Source: Rhynchopus euleeides (lineage: Eukaryota; Euglenozoa; Diplonemea; Diplonemida; Diplonemidae). Taken from it: a DNA stretch of 64,000 nt. Of this stretch, positions 43,593-53,674 are shown one piece after another (position 1 is the stretch's first letter; every line of letters starts with the position of its first letter). Made by a program: the position numbers and the translations under genes. Location of the stretch: positions 2,124,727 through 2,188,726 of the forward strand of contig OY723248.1 in NCBI GenBank assembly GCA_963210315.1, in the 5' to 3' direction. The notes below the pieces were generated by a model. It saw only the letters and a program-made list of their open reading frames with translations. It had not been told where the DNA came from and made no database searches.

Positions 43593-46226
43593 ATGCCCCC
43601 GCGCAAAAAGGCGCAGACGCAATGGGTGCTTGGCCCAGGCGGCACGCTGGTGGAGCGCGGGTCTGCGGCAGCCAGGGCACCGACCGTCCCCCAGCCGTCG
43701 TCCTCCGAGCGGCTGACGGATGGGCTGACATCCTTCTCCCCACGCCCCGTGCGGCCTGAGAGCAGGATGGAGCCTTGGGAGAAGGCACGCCATCAGCAGC
43801 AGGCCCTGCAGGGCGTGCGCGCGGAGATGCGTGGCATCTTCCTCTCGCCTGGGTCCAGCCCTGCCGTGCGGAGCGGCAGCGTCTCAAGCGTCGGCAGCGC
43901 AGGCAGCGCCGCATCGACAGGGTCCTCCGCCCGCGAGCTGCGGGAGGCAGCACGCGCCCGCAGGGCGCAGCAGCAGGGGCGTGCACCGGCGCCTTCCCCT
44001 TCGCCGTCGCCATCCCCTGCTCCCTCGCCTGCGCCATCACCCTCGTCGAGGGCGGCTGCCTCGGGTGGGGCGCGGGTGGCTGCGAGAGAGGGTGGTGTGG
44101 GTGCAGCGGTGGGGGGTGCTGCGACAGGGAAGGGTGTGGCTGCGGCGCCGCCGCCGGGGGCTTCCGGGGTGACGGCTACGGCGGCTGCGGCAGCCAAGAA
44201 GCGCGGGCGGAAGCGGAAGGCGGAGGACACCTCGCCGCAGGAGGCCCCGCCTCCGGCGGAGACGATTGCCGTGAAGTCGGTGCGGGCGGCGGTGGCGGCG
44301 CCGGTGCCGAAGCTGCCCCCGCAGCTGCGGTGCCTGCCGGGGGCGTCGGGTGCCTCGGGGTCAACAGTGGTGGTGCCTGCGGGGTTCCGCGAGATCCTCG
44401 CCGGTTCCGGCACACCGCTGCCCTGCTTCTTCGAGCTGCGGGGGCCCATGCGCATGGGCAACGTCATGAAGCGCACGGTCAGCGTCACGGAGAGCAGCTT
44501 CGCCGCCCCCGCCGGCTGCATCGTGCTGCCCGCCGCCGTGCAGAAGGCGCTGCAGGTGGGGCCGGAGGACCCCCTCACCTTCCGCGTGGTCCACCCCCCG
44601 CAGGCAGAGCGCTTGGTGCTGGAGGCGGCGTCCTCCGTAGGCGACACCGCCCCTGCTGCCGAGCTGGAGGCTCTCGTGCGGGCTCACATCGACGCGGCAC
44701 ACCTGGTGCTGGAGAGGGGGGAGGTGTTCCGCACCCCGCAGGGCTGCCGCTTCAAGGTGGTGGAGCTGGCACCCGCCAGCCCGGCAGCCACCCCTGTGGC
44801 GAAGATCGCGTTCCGCTTCACCAGGGAGGCGGCGGACGGGCCGCCCGTCCAGGAGGTGGCTGTGGCGGAGGAAGCGCCGGGGACGGTGCGCACGGCACCC
44901 TCGCGACAGGGCACCGCCCGCGTCAGGGTTATGGCACGCGCCCCTGCCGACGGAACAGGGCTGACCCTGCGCCTGCTGGCGAAGGGGCGCAACCAGGCCC
45001 CTGCCCCCGTCATCCTCTACGCCAACCAGGGCGACGCCTTCCCCCACACCCGGGAGGGCGGCTTCGCCTGGGGCGGGTCCAACAGCCTCGACTGCCCCTT
45101 CGCCTGCGACGGGGCAGCCCCTGGTGGGGCTTACCCCTTCCTGGTGCTGCTGAAGGGGGAGGCCTGTTTCCTGCATGCTTATGTCCTCAGGACGCAGGCC
45201 ACCGCCGCGGTGAAAGGGGCGAGGGGGGAGGGTGTGGGGCAGGAGCAGGAGGATGTGGCGATGTTGGGGGGTGGTGGGGCGGATGGCGGTGCGGCTGTGG
45301 TGTATATGTCGCAGGGGGGCGGAGCGTCGCAGTCCCTCACGGGGAATGTGCACGACGATGCGTTGCGCCACTTCAAGAGCCAGATGCGGGTGCCGCTGCC
45401 GAAGGACCTGGCGGAGTGGCTCCCTGCGGGCACAGACCTGCTCTACCTCCGCAGCCTCGACAGCGTGCTGGACATCGAGAACTCCTACTCGGAGGGGGAT
45501 GCGCGCTACCACATCACGGCGGCGCGTGCCGCAGCCCCCTATGAAGACGCCTGCTACACCCCCCCTGGGGCTGCCCTCTGGGCACAGGCGCTCCCCCCTC
45601 TGAAGATCGCCTCCATGCCGCTGCACCTCCGTCTGTGTTTGGTATGTGGTGGTGGGGTGGGCTGGCAGGGCGTGTTGTGTGGTGTTGTGCTGTGTCGGGG
45701 GGAGAGAGGTTGGGGAGAGCCCGCCTTTTGGAGTTGTGTGCTAACAGCGCAGGAAAGTTTTGTTCGATGCCCCCGAGAGAGAGAGTGTGTGGGGCATACG
45801 GACGACACAAATGGTTTTGTCGAAAACGCTTCGCACAATACACGCACGAACGATGCAAAAGTACGCTCGAGTACCGCATGGATTACGCATGAAATACACA
45901 ATTTGGACTTTTTGGTCGCAAATTGCGTTGCGCATGCACTACGCACGAGGAGTGCACGAACTCAACAGAACTACACACAAACTACGCAATTTGGACCTTT
46001 TCGACAACACGAACAAACCCAACAGATGCTGAATCTAGAGGCTGCCTCTCGCATCGTTGCCGACCACACCGCCGGGCTTCGTGAGCTGCTGGTGGCAACA
46101 GGCGAGGAACAGGCCCAAGGGACCTACCTGCTGTTCTACCTGCTGAAGGCGTTGTCGGCAAGGCACCACCAGGTGCGGCTTAACGCCCTGCATCTGCTCC
46201 AAAGCTTCTCAGATACATCCACATAG
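43593..46226 (+). CDS. UFD1-domain protein with C-terminal helical segment, two exons
   Basis: Exons 43593-45641 and 46026-46226, 749 residues. Residues 1-260 are low-complexity (Ser-Pro-Ala repeats) with a nuclear-localisation-like KKRGRKRK at about 202. The UFD1 fold spans about 266-410: CFFELRGPMR, GCIVLPAAVQKAL, PLTFRVVH and GEVFRTPQGCRFKVVELAP match the order seen in UFD1, the ubiquitin-binding cofactor of Cdc48/p97. Residues 410-680 are less conserved. Exon 2 encodes a helical piece with RHHQVRLNALHLLQSF, like one helix pair of VHS/UVSSA-type domains. The 384-bp intron (GTATGT...ACAG) is a multiple of three and has no in-frame stop, so retention would give 877 residues. A role in ubiquitin-dependent extraction or repair is inferred from the fold only. 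Confidence 0.75.
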   Translation: MPPRKKAQTQWVLGPGGTLVERGSAAARAPTVPQPSSSERLTDGLTSFSPRPVRPESRMEPWEKARHQQQALQGVRAEMRGIFLSPGSSPAVRSGSVSSVGSAGSAASTGSSARELREAARARRAQQQGRAPAPSPSPSPSPAPSPAPSPSSRAAASGGARVAAREGGVGAAVGGAATGKGVAAAPPPGASGVTATAAAAAKKRGRKRKAEDTSPQEAPPPAETIAVKSVRAAVAAPVPKLPPQLRCLPGASGASGSTVVVPAGFREILAGSGTPLPCFFELRGPMRMGNVMKRTVSVTESSFAAPAGCIVLPAAVQKALQVGPEDPLTFRVVHPPQAERLVLEAASSVGDTAPAAELEALVRAHIDAAHLVLERGEVFRTPQGCRFKVVELAPASPAATPVAKIAFRFTREAADGPPVQEVAVAEEAPGTVRTAPSRQGTARVRVMARAPADGTGLTLRLLAKGRNQAPAPVILYANQGDAFPHTREGGFAWGGSNSLDCPFACDGAAPGGAYPFLVLLKGEACFLHAYVLRTQATAAVKGARGEGVGQEQEDVAMLGGGGADGGAAVVYMSQGGGASQSLTGNVHDDALRHFKSQMRVPLPKDLAEWLPAGTDLLYLRSLDSVLDIENSYSEGDARYHITAARAAAPYEDACYTPPGAALWAQALPPLKIASMPLHLRLCLVCGGGVGWQGVLCGVVLCRGERGWGEPAFWSCVLTAQESFVRCPRERECVGHTDDTNGFVENASHNTRTNDAKVRSSTAWITHEIHNLDFLVANCVAHALRTRSARTQQNYTQTTQFGPFRQHEQTQQMLNLEAASRIVADHTAGLRELLVATGEEQAQGTYLLFYLLKALSARHHQVRLNALHLLQSFSDTST

Positions 46227-47838
46227 CGCCGGGTGGTCTGGAGACCACACCAAGAGCAGGGCATGTTCGGTGTGCTCTCTGCACTGCGGCAAACAGATTC
46301 ACGTGTGTGTGAAGGGCCTGGCAACAGGGCCACCCAGGGAGCTGCATCCCTTATTTAGGAAGGAACAAAGGGCTTTTCTCAAAAAATATCTCGGGGGGAG
46401 GAGGGGCGATTTGGCTGGGCACCAGCGGGCGGGCGTTGGCCATCGGAAATAGCAGCCCCCAATAGAAAGACCGCCGCGCAGACCACGGGGGCAGATATCC
46501 ATCACTTTTCGAGGGATGTTATACACAGCGCGCGTGATACACAACCCCAGGCCGAACTCTGCCTGAGTGGAAAATGATCAGCAGGCGTCGGCTGTTGTGT
46601 GGTGGTGGTGGTGTCAACATCTGGAAACCCCCTCCCGCGGCCTGGCCTGCTGTGTGTGTCTGCCTGCGGGAGACGGGAAGGTGCTAGCCACAGCCTTCCC
46701 CCCTCCACCCTCCCCATGCGGCCCCCCTCCCCCCATCGAACCGACAGAAAGAAACAGAGCGAAATTCCTGGAGGGGGAGGGAAAAGCTTGTTAGGCGAGG
46801 GCCATGCCACACCCCCCCCCTCCCCCCTCCCACATCCACCCATGTGATCCGCATGACTTGCGGAGGGCCAGCCTCCTCAGGGCGAGGCCTCACCATATGG
46901 GTCATCCACCCTTGCCAGTCTGTTTGATAAGTTGAGTGATGTTGTGCCCTGTGGTGCTCCTATTGTATTGTACAGTACGACACACGCGCATGGAAAATCA
47001 TTGGGTTTGCATCAAACAGAATCCCAGGAAAAGACTGCTGCGCTACATACCAGACACGCTATTATCCGCCCCCATTTTTTTTGGAGTTGTGCTAACAACG
47101 CAGGAAACTTTGCTATGCAGATCATGCAGGACACACCACACCCGCAGCAGGCGTGTGGGGTGTTCTCGCGATCGACGAATACCCGCTGGTTCTTCTCTCC
47201 CCTTTCTGACTTGCAGACACAAAGTTTTTGCAGTGTTGTGGCAGCGCCAACATCCACCCACCCACCCCACCTCACCCCCACCCCCTCAAACCCCACAGGG
47301 GTGCCAACGTGCACACACCACCACAACTCCCTCCCTCCCCCTTTCCCTCCCTGACCCCACCCCCACACCCCCAGCCCCGACCGACGCCACCTAACCTAGC
47401 ACGGGGGAGGGGGTGGGGGAAGGAGGCACCACAACGAGGCTTGTGTTGTCGTGGTCCTTGCTTGCTTTCCCCACACCCCCACCCCCATCCCCATCCCCCC
47501 CCCCTCTCAAGAGACTGGGTGGGGGGGGGGGGGCTGCGCCAACAAAAAAACTCCAGAGCTTCCCGCACACGCCGACACACCTGTGCGTGCGGTAGGTGAG
47601 TGAGGTGGGGGGGGGCGGGGGGAAGGGGGAAGGAGGGGGCCCCCACTCCCCACTCCGCCCCTTCCCCTCCCCCACCCCTCCCCTCCCGCCCCCCTCGTCG
47701 TGTCTGCCCCCTCCCTCCCCCACCCCCGCGCTCCCCACGAACCCTCTCCCTAGATCCTGTTGGGTTCCCCCCCCCTTCCCCCTTTCCCCCATTACATTTT
47801 GTTCGGCTCGCGCCCTTTTCTTCAGCTGTTAGACCAGG
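46227..47838. other. Intergenic between the UFD1 and kinase genes
   Basis: Poly-C and poly-G rich, especially 47265-47770. No gene recognised; open frames are proline/glycine products of homopolymers. Confidence 0.6.
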
Positions 47839-50800
47839 ATGGACGCAATCAGACGTGCCTTCGGGGGCCGCTCAGATGCGAGGGATGAGCAGCGATCCAA
47901 GGGGGTTAAGACAGGGCAGAGGTCCGCATACTACGACAAGGTGACCCAGGTGTCCATCCCGAAGTACCAGATGACGAAAAGCGGGCATGTCGACTACATC
48001 GTGGAGGTGGTGAAAGGGGGGGTCACGTGGCAGGTCGCCCGCCGCTATACGCAGTTTAAAAAGCTGCATGCCGACCTCACCTCACTCTGCCCGATGACAA
48101 CACCCTATCACTGCGAGTATGGCGTGGTGCCTGTCCTCTGCGGTAGCTCGTGGACGGAGGTGACCAACCAATCCATCGGCCTCATCGAGAAGCGGAAGTG
48201 GTACCTCGAGGTCTATCTGGAACAGCTCCTGGTGCGTCGGAACAGGTTCTATCAGGCGCGGACTGCTCTCTACTCCTTCCTCCACGACAATGAGGTGCCG
48301 GTGATGAAGCCCGGCGCGACGCCTCTTCCCGGCTTCGGCGCAGGAGGGGGGAAGGAGCTGAAAGACACGGAGAAGGCAAAGGAGAAGGAGAAGGGCCAGG
48401 CGTCCCAGGCCTCCCCGAAGGATAAGGCGGCGGCTGCCTCGTCGGCGGCGTCGCCTGCTGTGGCGAAGCCTGATGGGAAGCCGCCGACGCACGCCGACCC
48501 GCAGCACATCCCCAACCCCAACAGCAGCTCGGTGCAGGTGCCCCGCCTGTCGCCTGATGCCGAAGGAGTCTATGCGTCTATCGCATCGGAGCAGCCCAGC
48601 TGTGCCTCCGACCCCGGCCCGTCGTATCTGAGTCTGCTCAACACCATGGATGTGAAGGATCGCTCCGGCAGCATGTCGCCTTCGCACTCCGCGAAGGTGC
48701 CGCAGCAGGTGTGCGAGGGGTGTGGCAAGCTGGAGCCTGTGTTCGACATCGACAAGTGGGAGGAGGCTGCCTTCTGCAGCGTGTGCCAAGGCGTGGCGCG
48801 TTGGCACCTGTGGGAGGATGACGACGAGGAGACGAAGAGCACACTCGACGAGGTGTCGGGCGACGCCCCGCGGAGCGAAGGGGCTGAGCCTGTGGCGAGC
48901 CCCACCGACAGCACGGCTGCCGCCACAGCGTCAGCCTCCGCCGCAGCCGCGACCGGCGCCCTCCCCGGGTCGGAGAATCGCCCGGAGTGGTCGGAGAACA
49001 AGCAGTGCGATGCGTGCGGCGCGCGGTTCAGCTTCTTCCTCGGCAGGCACCACTGCAGGAAGTGTGGCGGTGCCTTCTGCGGCTACTGCTCGCCCTTCAC
49101 CCACGCCCTGCAGGAGCTTGGCTACGCCTCGGAGATGCGTGTTTGCAAGCCCTGCAAGGAGGGCCTGCTTGGGGGCCCGTCTGCTTCCGGTGGGGACCCT
49201 GGGAGCTCCGCTGCGCCGCTGCAGCCGACTGAGGAGTTCCTCAAGAATTCGCAGGCGCTGACGGCGAGTGACTTCGAGCTTGTCACCACCCTGGGGAAGG
49301 GGACCTTCGGGAAGGTGATGAAGGTGCGGCACCGCCAGACCAGCGAGCTGTACGCCATGAAGGTACTCTCCAAGAAGGTGGTGCACAAGCGGCGCATGGT
49401 GGAGTACATCCGGGAGGAGAAGGACATCCTGGCCTCCATCAACCACCCCTTCATCGTGCACCTCTACGCCGCGTTCCAGACAGACCACAACCTCTACCTG
49501 CTGCTGGAGTTCCTCCCGGGTGGCGAGCTGTACAGCCACATCTACTCGCAGGGGAGGTTCGGGGAGGTTGATGCCAGGTTCTACTGCGCAGAGATGGCGC
49601 TGGCGATCGGCTATCTCCACAGCAAGGACATTGTGCACCGCGACATCAAGCCGGAGAACATCGTGCTGGACAGGGAGGGGCATGCCGTCCTCACAGACTT
49701 TGGGCTTGCGAAGAAGGACTTCAGCCAGGTGACACGGAGGAGTTTTGTCGGCAGTTCAGAGTACCTTGCACCTGAGACTGTTAAAGGTGGTAGCCAGACG
49801 AAGGCGGTTGACTGGTGGTCCCTCGGTGTGCTGCTGTATGAGATGCTTGTGGGGTCTGCACCCTTCAATGGGACGAATAACAACGATGTGTATCAGCAGA
49901 TCCTGCACAAAGAGCTTTCGTATGACAAGCTGAAGTCGCCCGCGTCTGTGTCGATCCTGAAGAACCTGCTGTGCCGCGACGTGGCGCAGCGGCTGGCGCA
50001 TGTGGAGGACATCAAGGACCACCCCTTCTTCCAGCCGATCAACTGGGAGCTGCTGGAGCAGAAGAAGGTGACCCCCCCTTTCGTCCCCGACCTGGAGATG
50101 AACGACACGCGCTACTTCGCAAAGGAGTTCACCCATGAGTGGGCAAATCTGGAGGAGGAGCGTGCGGGGAAGCACACGCTGGACCTGCTGTGCCAGAAGT
50201 TCGACAACTTCCCTGTGGAGCAGGCAAAGCCAGACGACGCGGACGAAACGCGCGCCAGCAGCACAGCGGCAGCCAACGCATACATGTGGGACGCCGAGAT
50301 CTCCCCCGCAGATGAGGAGCTCGGGCTGACCACAGCCCTGACGGCGGGGCTTACCACGGCCCTCACAAGCTGCTCCGACATCGAGTGCGGGACACCAGGC
50401 GACTCCGTCCTTGGCCTCCTGAAGGAGCCCTCCACTCTCGACCCCCCACACATTCTTGTCGGCGTGTGGAGCCTCCGCAGCCTCGAGATGGTGACGGAGG
50501 CGGGGAAGGTCAGCTACCCCTGGGGGTCGGAGGTGGTGGGGCAGGCCGTCTACACCTCCAACGGGCTCTTCTCGCTGGAGTGCACGCAGACGCGCGGGAA
50601 CCGCGCGAAGTTCCGCGACGCCGACTACACCAAGGTGACGCGGGATGAGATGGCGGAGGCCTACCTGACGTACGTCTCCTCCTTCGGCTTCTACACCTGC
50701 AGTGCGGGGGAGAAGTTTGTCACACACCACTGTGTGGGATCGCTCTGCCCGAACTGGTCGGAGGCGGAGCAGAAGCGCTACTACAGGTTTATCGATGGGT

Positions 50801-51030
50801 CGGGGAGTCCGAACGGGAACTACCTCGTGCTGGCCACAGGGCAGATCATCATTGATGGAATGCCCGCACGCACAGTCATGAAGTTCCAGCGGCTGGATGA
50901 CAGCCCCGACCTTCCCGACTTCATGAAGCGCCGCAAGAAGCGGGCCGAGGAGGCAGCAGCCGCAGCTGCGATTGCAGCTGCCGAAGGCAAGTCCGACTTG
51001 ATCCCGCTGTCCGCTGAGACACTCACATAG
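47839..51030 (+). CDS. PX-FYVE-AGC protein kinase with C-terminal lipocalin-like domain
   Basis: 1063 residues, no intron. PX domain about 30-155 (RRYTQFKKLHADL; basic RKWYLEVYLEQLL). A Cys-x2-Cys pair region lies at about 290-325. FYVE finger about 381-450 with the phosphoinositide loop GRHHCRKCGGAFCGYC. AGC kinase about 477-731 with GKGTFGKV, YAMKVLSKK, HRDIKPEN, DFGLAK and SEYLAPE, followed by an AGC tail (FVPDLEMNDTRYFAKEF). The activation segment reads SFVGSSEYLAPE rather than the usual TFCGTPEYLAPE. Residues about 873-1030 (GVWSLRSLE, YPWGSEVVGQAVYT, FVTHHCVGSLCPNW, KRYYRF) match the bacterial-type lipocalin-like domain. PX and FYVE domains should direct it to PI3P membranes, probably endosomes. 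The lipocalin-like end may bind a small hydrophobic ligand; that is inference. The start is the first ATG after CCAGG. Confidence 0.85.
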   Translation: MDAIRRAFGGRSDARDEQRSKGVKTGQRSAYYDKVTQVSIPKYQMTKSGHVDYIVEVVKGGVTWQVARRYTQFKKLHADLTSLCPMTTPYHCEYGVVPVLCGSSWTEVTNQSIGLIEKRKWYLEVYLEQLLVRRNRFYQARTALYSFLHDNEVPVMKPGATPLPGFGAGGGKELKDTEKAKEKEKGQASQASPKDKAAAASSAASPAVAKPDGKPPTHADPQHIPNPNSSSVQVPRLSPDAEGVYASIASEQPSCASDPGPSYLSLLNTMDVKDRSGSMSPSHSAKVPQQVCEGCGKLEPVFDIDKWEEAAFCSVCQGVARWHLWEDDDEETKSTLDEVSGDAPRSEGAEPVASPTDSTAAATASASAAAATGALPGSENRPEWSENKQCDACGARFSFFLGRHHCRKCGGAFCGYCSPFTHALQELGYASEMRVCKPCKEGLLGGPSASGGDPGSSAAPLQPTEEFLKNSQALTASDFELVTTLGKGTFGKVMKVRHRQTSELYAMKVLSKKVVHKRRMVEYIREEKDILASINHPFIVHLYAAFQTDHNLYLLLEFLPGGELYSHIYSQGRFGEVDARFYCAEMALAIGYLHSKDIVHRDIKPENIVLDREGHAVLTDFGLAKKDFSQVTRRSFVGSSEYLAPETVKGGSQTKAVDWWSLGVLLYEMLVGSAPFNGTNNNDVYQQILHKELSYDKLKSPASVSILKNLLCRDVAQRLAHVEDIKDHPFFQPINWELLEQKKVTPPFVPDLEMNDTRYFAKEFTHEWANLEEERAGKHTLDLLCQKFDNFPVEQAKPDDADETRASSTAAANAYMWDAEISPADEELGLTTALTAGLTTALTSCSDIECGTPGDSVLGLLKEPSTLDPPHILVGVWSLRSLEMVTEAGKVSYPWGSEVVGQAVYTSNGLFSLECTQTRGNRAKFRDADYTKVTRDEMAEAYLTYVSSFGFYTCSAGEKFVTHHCVGSLCPNWSEAEQKRYYRFIDGSGSPNGNYLVLATGQIIIDGMPARTVMKFQRLDDSPDLPDFMKRRKKRAEEAAAAAAIAAAEGKSDLIPLSAETLT

Positions 51031-51287
51031 CAGTGAAAAGCAGAGGGCTGAGGGGCGGGGGGAGGTGCACTTCGTGGGGGGGGGGAGGGGTTTCTGGCGT
51101 TGTCGCCGAGCAACGAAATTCCCTGGGAGAATGTGTGTGTTTTTTTTGCCCAAGCAAAATTTGCGTTTTTTTTGTTAAGCACACTCGTGTGAGCGGAAAG
51201 CGCCCCACCACAGCTGCAACCAAACGTGCTCTATACACTAACCCCACCCTTCATCAGGCTCAGGGTGTGATCAGTTCAGGGTTTTGT
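51031..51287. other. Spacer between the kinase gene and the DIRS-like element
   Basis: GC-rich, with T- and G-runs. No gene seen. Confidence 0.6.
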
Positions 51288-51411
51288 GTGTAGAAGCGTC
51301 AACGCATCAAACTATCAAGCAGGCGAGAGAATCAAGAGGGGAGCAAGAGTGACAGAAGCGGACAGAGTCCGCCGAGCTGCGTGTATAGGAGAGGAACAGA
51401 ACGGGCTGAGG

Positions 51412-51583
51412 GAGTACGCCGAGCTGCGTGTATAGGAGAGGAACAGAAACTACGCCGAGCTGCGTGTATAGGAGAGAAACAGAAACTACGCCGAGCTGCG
51501 TGAATAGGAGAGGAACAGAAACTACGCCGAGCTGCGTGAATAGGAGAGGAACAGTAACTACGCCGAGCTGCGTAACAGAGAAG
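51412..51583 (+). repeat. 36-bp tandem repeat at the 5' end of the DIRS-like element
   Basis: About five units of ACTACGCCGAGCTGCG plus AATAGGAGAGGAACAGAA, just before the gag-like start at 51584. Probably leader sequence. Confidence 0.8.
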
Positions 51584-52654
51584 ATGGCCACTCTGGATTG
51601 GGACACCCTGAAGGTTCCCGACCCCGCCCACCCCGACAACGAGCCAGCAGAGCGTCGCCCCGAGTGCATATTCGAAACGTGCAATACTACACACACAGCC
51701 AGGACCGCATTCAGCTGCCACGACTGCGGTGGGACCACGGTCAGGACGTGCTTGAGAGAGCACATCCCGGCGCACGTCGTCCCCGAATGGCTCGAGGGCG
51801 CAGGGGACAGGGGCTGGGTGTGCCCCGAGTGCGCATGGGTCCGGCAGGCAGTCGACGAGGAGACCGCGGCGGACCTGGCAGCAGCGACGGGCGAGCTAGG
51901 CGAGGACGGGGAGTACAGCGAGGCGGACAGCCAGAGTGGCACGGGCCTCCAGCACAGGGACGCACACCACCCCGCCGACTCGAGCACCGATCTCCGCGTG
52001 GCGAACTCGCTGGAGTACCTGCTGAAATTGACAGGCCGGCTGGAGAAGGAACAGAAGGAGCTGAAGAAGACCGTGGAGACGCAGGCGAAGCAGATTGCCA
52101 CCCTGCAGAAGGCGCTGCAGCGGACGGAGGCCGAGCTGCCCGCCGATTTCTCCGCCCACATCGTGTCGACCTGGGGATCGTCGATCGCCACTGTCCCCGG
52201 ACGCAGGTTGGTGAAAGCTGAGGTATCCCGGGTTTTCCGACAGGCGGAGCTCAGCGATGCCCCGAGTTCACCGGACTGGCAACACCAGCTCATCCAGGCC
52301 TTCGACGCTCTGTTTCAGACAATGGGACTGATCCGCGACGACGATGATCCGGATCGCTTTACCGAGGCCCTCCACAAGACAATCGTCGTTATGAACTCGC
52401 ACTTTCTCCTGAAGGGGCGCGCGGGCGCCCGCCTCTACCTGGCAAAGGCGAAGATTATGGACCCAGCGAAGTACGATGCGGTGACACACGGGCGCCTACT
52501 CCGGGAGGGGCGGGCCACGCAGGACGACACACAGGAGAGGCGGGCCGCGTTTCAGGAGCGGTTCCTGCAGGAGCGTAACACGCAGGACCGCCCCGCGCCC
52601 TACTCGGGAAAGGGCCATCACAAAGGACGGGGGGGGAAAGGCAAGCGACAGTGA
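51584..52654 (+). CDS. gag-like protein of the DIRS-like element
   Basis: Part of the element at 51288-55565. Cys-pair motifs near the N-terminus (CHDCGG, CPEC), a coiled coil in the middle and a basic, Gly-rich tail. The start at 51584 follows the tandem repeat; the frame is also open upstream through that repeat. Assigned by position and composition rather than by a domain match. Confidence 0.55.
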   Translation: MATLDWDTLKVPDPAHPDNEPAERRPECIFETCNTTHTARTAFSCHDCGGTTVRTCLREHIPAHVVPEWLEGAGDRGWVCPECAWVRQAVDEETAADLAAATGELGEDGEYSEADSQSGTGLQHRDAHHPADSSTDLRVANSLEYLLKLTGRLEKEQKELKKTVETQAKQIATLQKALQRTEAELPADFSAHIVSTWGSSIATVPGRRLVKAEVSRVFRQAELSDAPSSPDWQHQLIQAFDALFQTMGLIRDDDDPDRFTEALHKTIVVMNSHFLLKGRAGARLYLAKAKIMDPAKYDAVTHGRLLREGRATQDDTQERRAAFQERFLQERNTQDRPAPYSGKGHHKGRGGKGKRQ

Positions 52655-52711
52655 CTCCCCGACACCAGCAGGGGACGCCCGCGGGCCACGACCCTCCCCC
52701 CCGCCGCGGTA

Positions 52712-53674
52712 GTGTATGTGAAGGCAGTACCATCTGCCCCCCCGTCAACAAGAGGACGCCCCCGCAAGACCGAGACGAGCGTGACCCCGGAGGAAGCAAC
52801 CACCATTCGCCAGGAACTGCAACACACCCTGGCCCAAGCCCTCGCACCCACATACTGGGGGGCCCTCCGCCGCACATACGACAGGTACTCGCAGTTCCGG
52901 GAAGGGTGGATGAAAGCGGAGAGGCGAACACTGCCACACGACGAAGGGGCGGTGCTGTGGGTCACGAAGCAACGGAAGGACGGGCTATCAGTGCAGTCCG
53001 CCCTCCAGTACCTCAACAACCTTGCAGCAGCACTCAGACGCTTCGCAGCGTTCCCCCTCGACGGAAAACAAATTGTGGCGGACTACAGGCGGGCGCTGAA
53101 ACGGGGAGGAGCACTACGACCACTGAAGCAAGCAGAACCAGCAACAGCCCACAACATCCGGGAGGCGCTAGCGAAGGAGCCACGTCCCCTCGTGAAACTG
53201 CTGCTCGGCATCATGTGGGGGGGTGCGGCAAGGGCCTCGGACGCACTGCGCTTGGATGTGAAGGACGTCACAGCGGAAAAGCGCAGCGAGCCGATATACG
53301 TGCGCTGGACCCAGTCGAAGGCGGACCCCTTCCACATGGGTCACATCACAGGGATCTCCCTGCCGAAGGACCTACACCGTATCCTCCGACACCGCCTCCG
53401 CAGGGCGCGCAGAGCAGGAGAGACGAGACTGTTCCCGGCGGACGTCACCTACCGGACCGTGGTAAAAGCCGTCAAGCGGGCACGGAGGGGGCTCACGGCA
53501 CACTCTCTGCGGAGGGGGGCACTCACACAGCTTGCGCGAAAGAACGTTCCACTGGAGGAGGTGCGCCTCCTCTCGAGACACGCGACGGTCGACGGTGTGA
53601 TGCGTTACGTATCAGCGGCGGAAAACGCACACGCGCGCGAGACAGCACAGGTGTCGGCGAAGATCGAGTGGTGA
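52712..53674 (+). CDS. Tyrosine recombinase of the DIRS-like element
   Basis: Part of the element at 51288-55565. It shows the order of conserved recombinase residues, including HSLRRGALTQLA, LSRHAT and the following Tyr. It overlaps the start of the next frame, as DIRS frames often do. Confidence 0.75.
   Translation: MYVKAVPSAPPSTRGRPRKTETSVTPEEATTIRQELQHTLAQALAPTYWGALRRTYDRYSQFREGWMKAERRTLPHDEGAVLWVTKQRKDGLSVQSALQYLNNLAAALRRFAAFPLDGKQIVADYRRALKRGGALRPLKQAEPATAHNIREALAKEPRPLVKLLLGIMWGGAARASDALRLDVKDVTAEKRSEPIYVRWTQSKADPFHMGHITGISLPKDLHRILRHRLRRARRAGETRLFPADVTYRTVVKAVKRARRGLTAHSLRRGALTQLARKNVPLEEVRLLSRHATVDGVMRYVSAAENAHARETAQVSAKIEW

Noticed and set aside
43775-45544. Long alternative frames over the UFD1 gene on both strands
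   Set aside because: GC-rich coding DNA opens all frames; these are Gly/Arg/Ala-rich shadows without motifs.
47839-51030. Recent bacterial transfer of the whole kinase gene (because it is intronless)
   Set aside because: PX, FYVE and AGC kinase domains are eukaryotic; only the lipocalin-like end has a bacterial flavour.
49756-51153. 465-codon minus-strand frame over the kinase gene
   Set aside because: Antisense shadow of a well-supported kinase and lipocalin-like frame.
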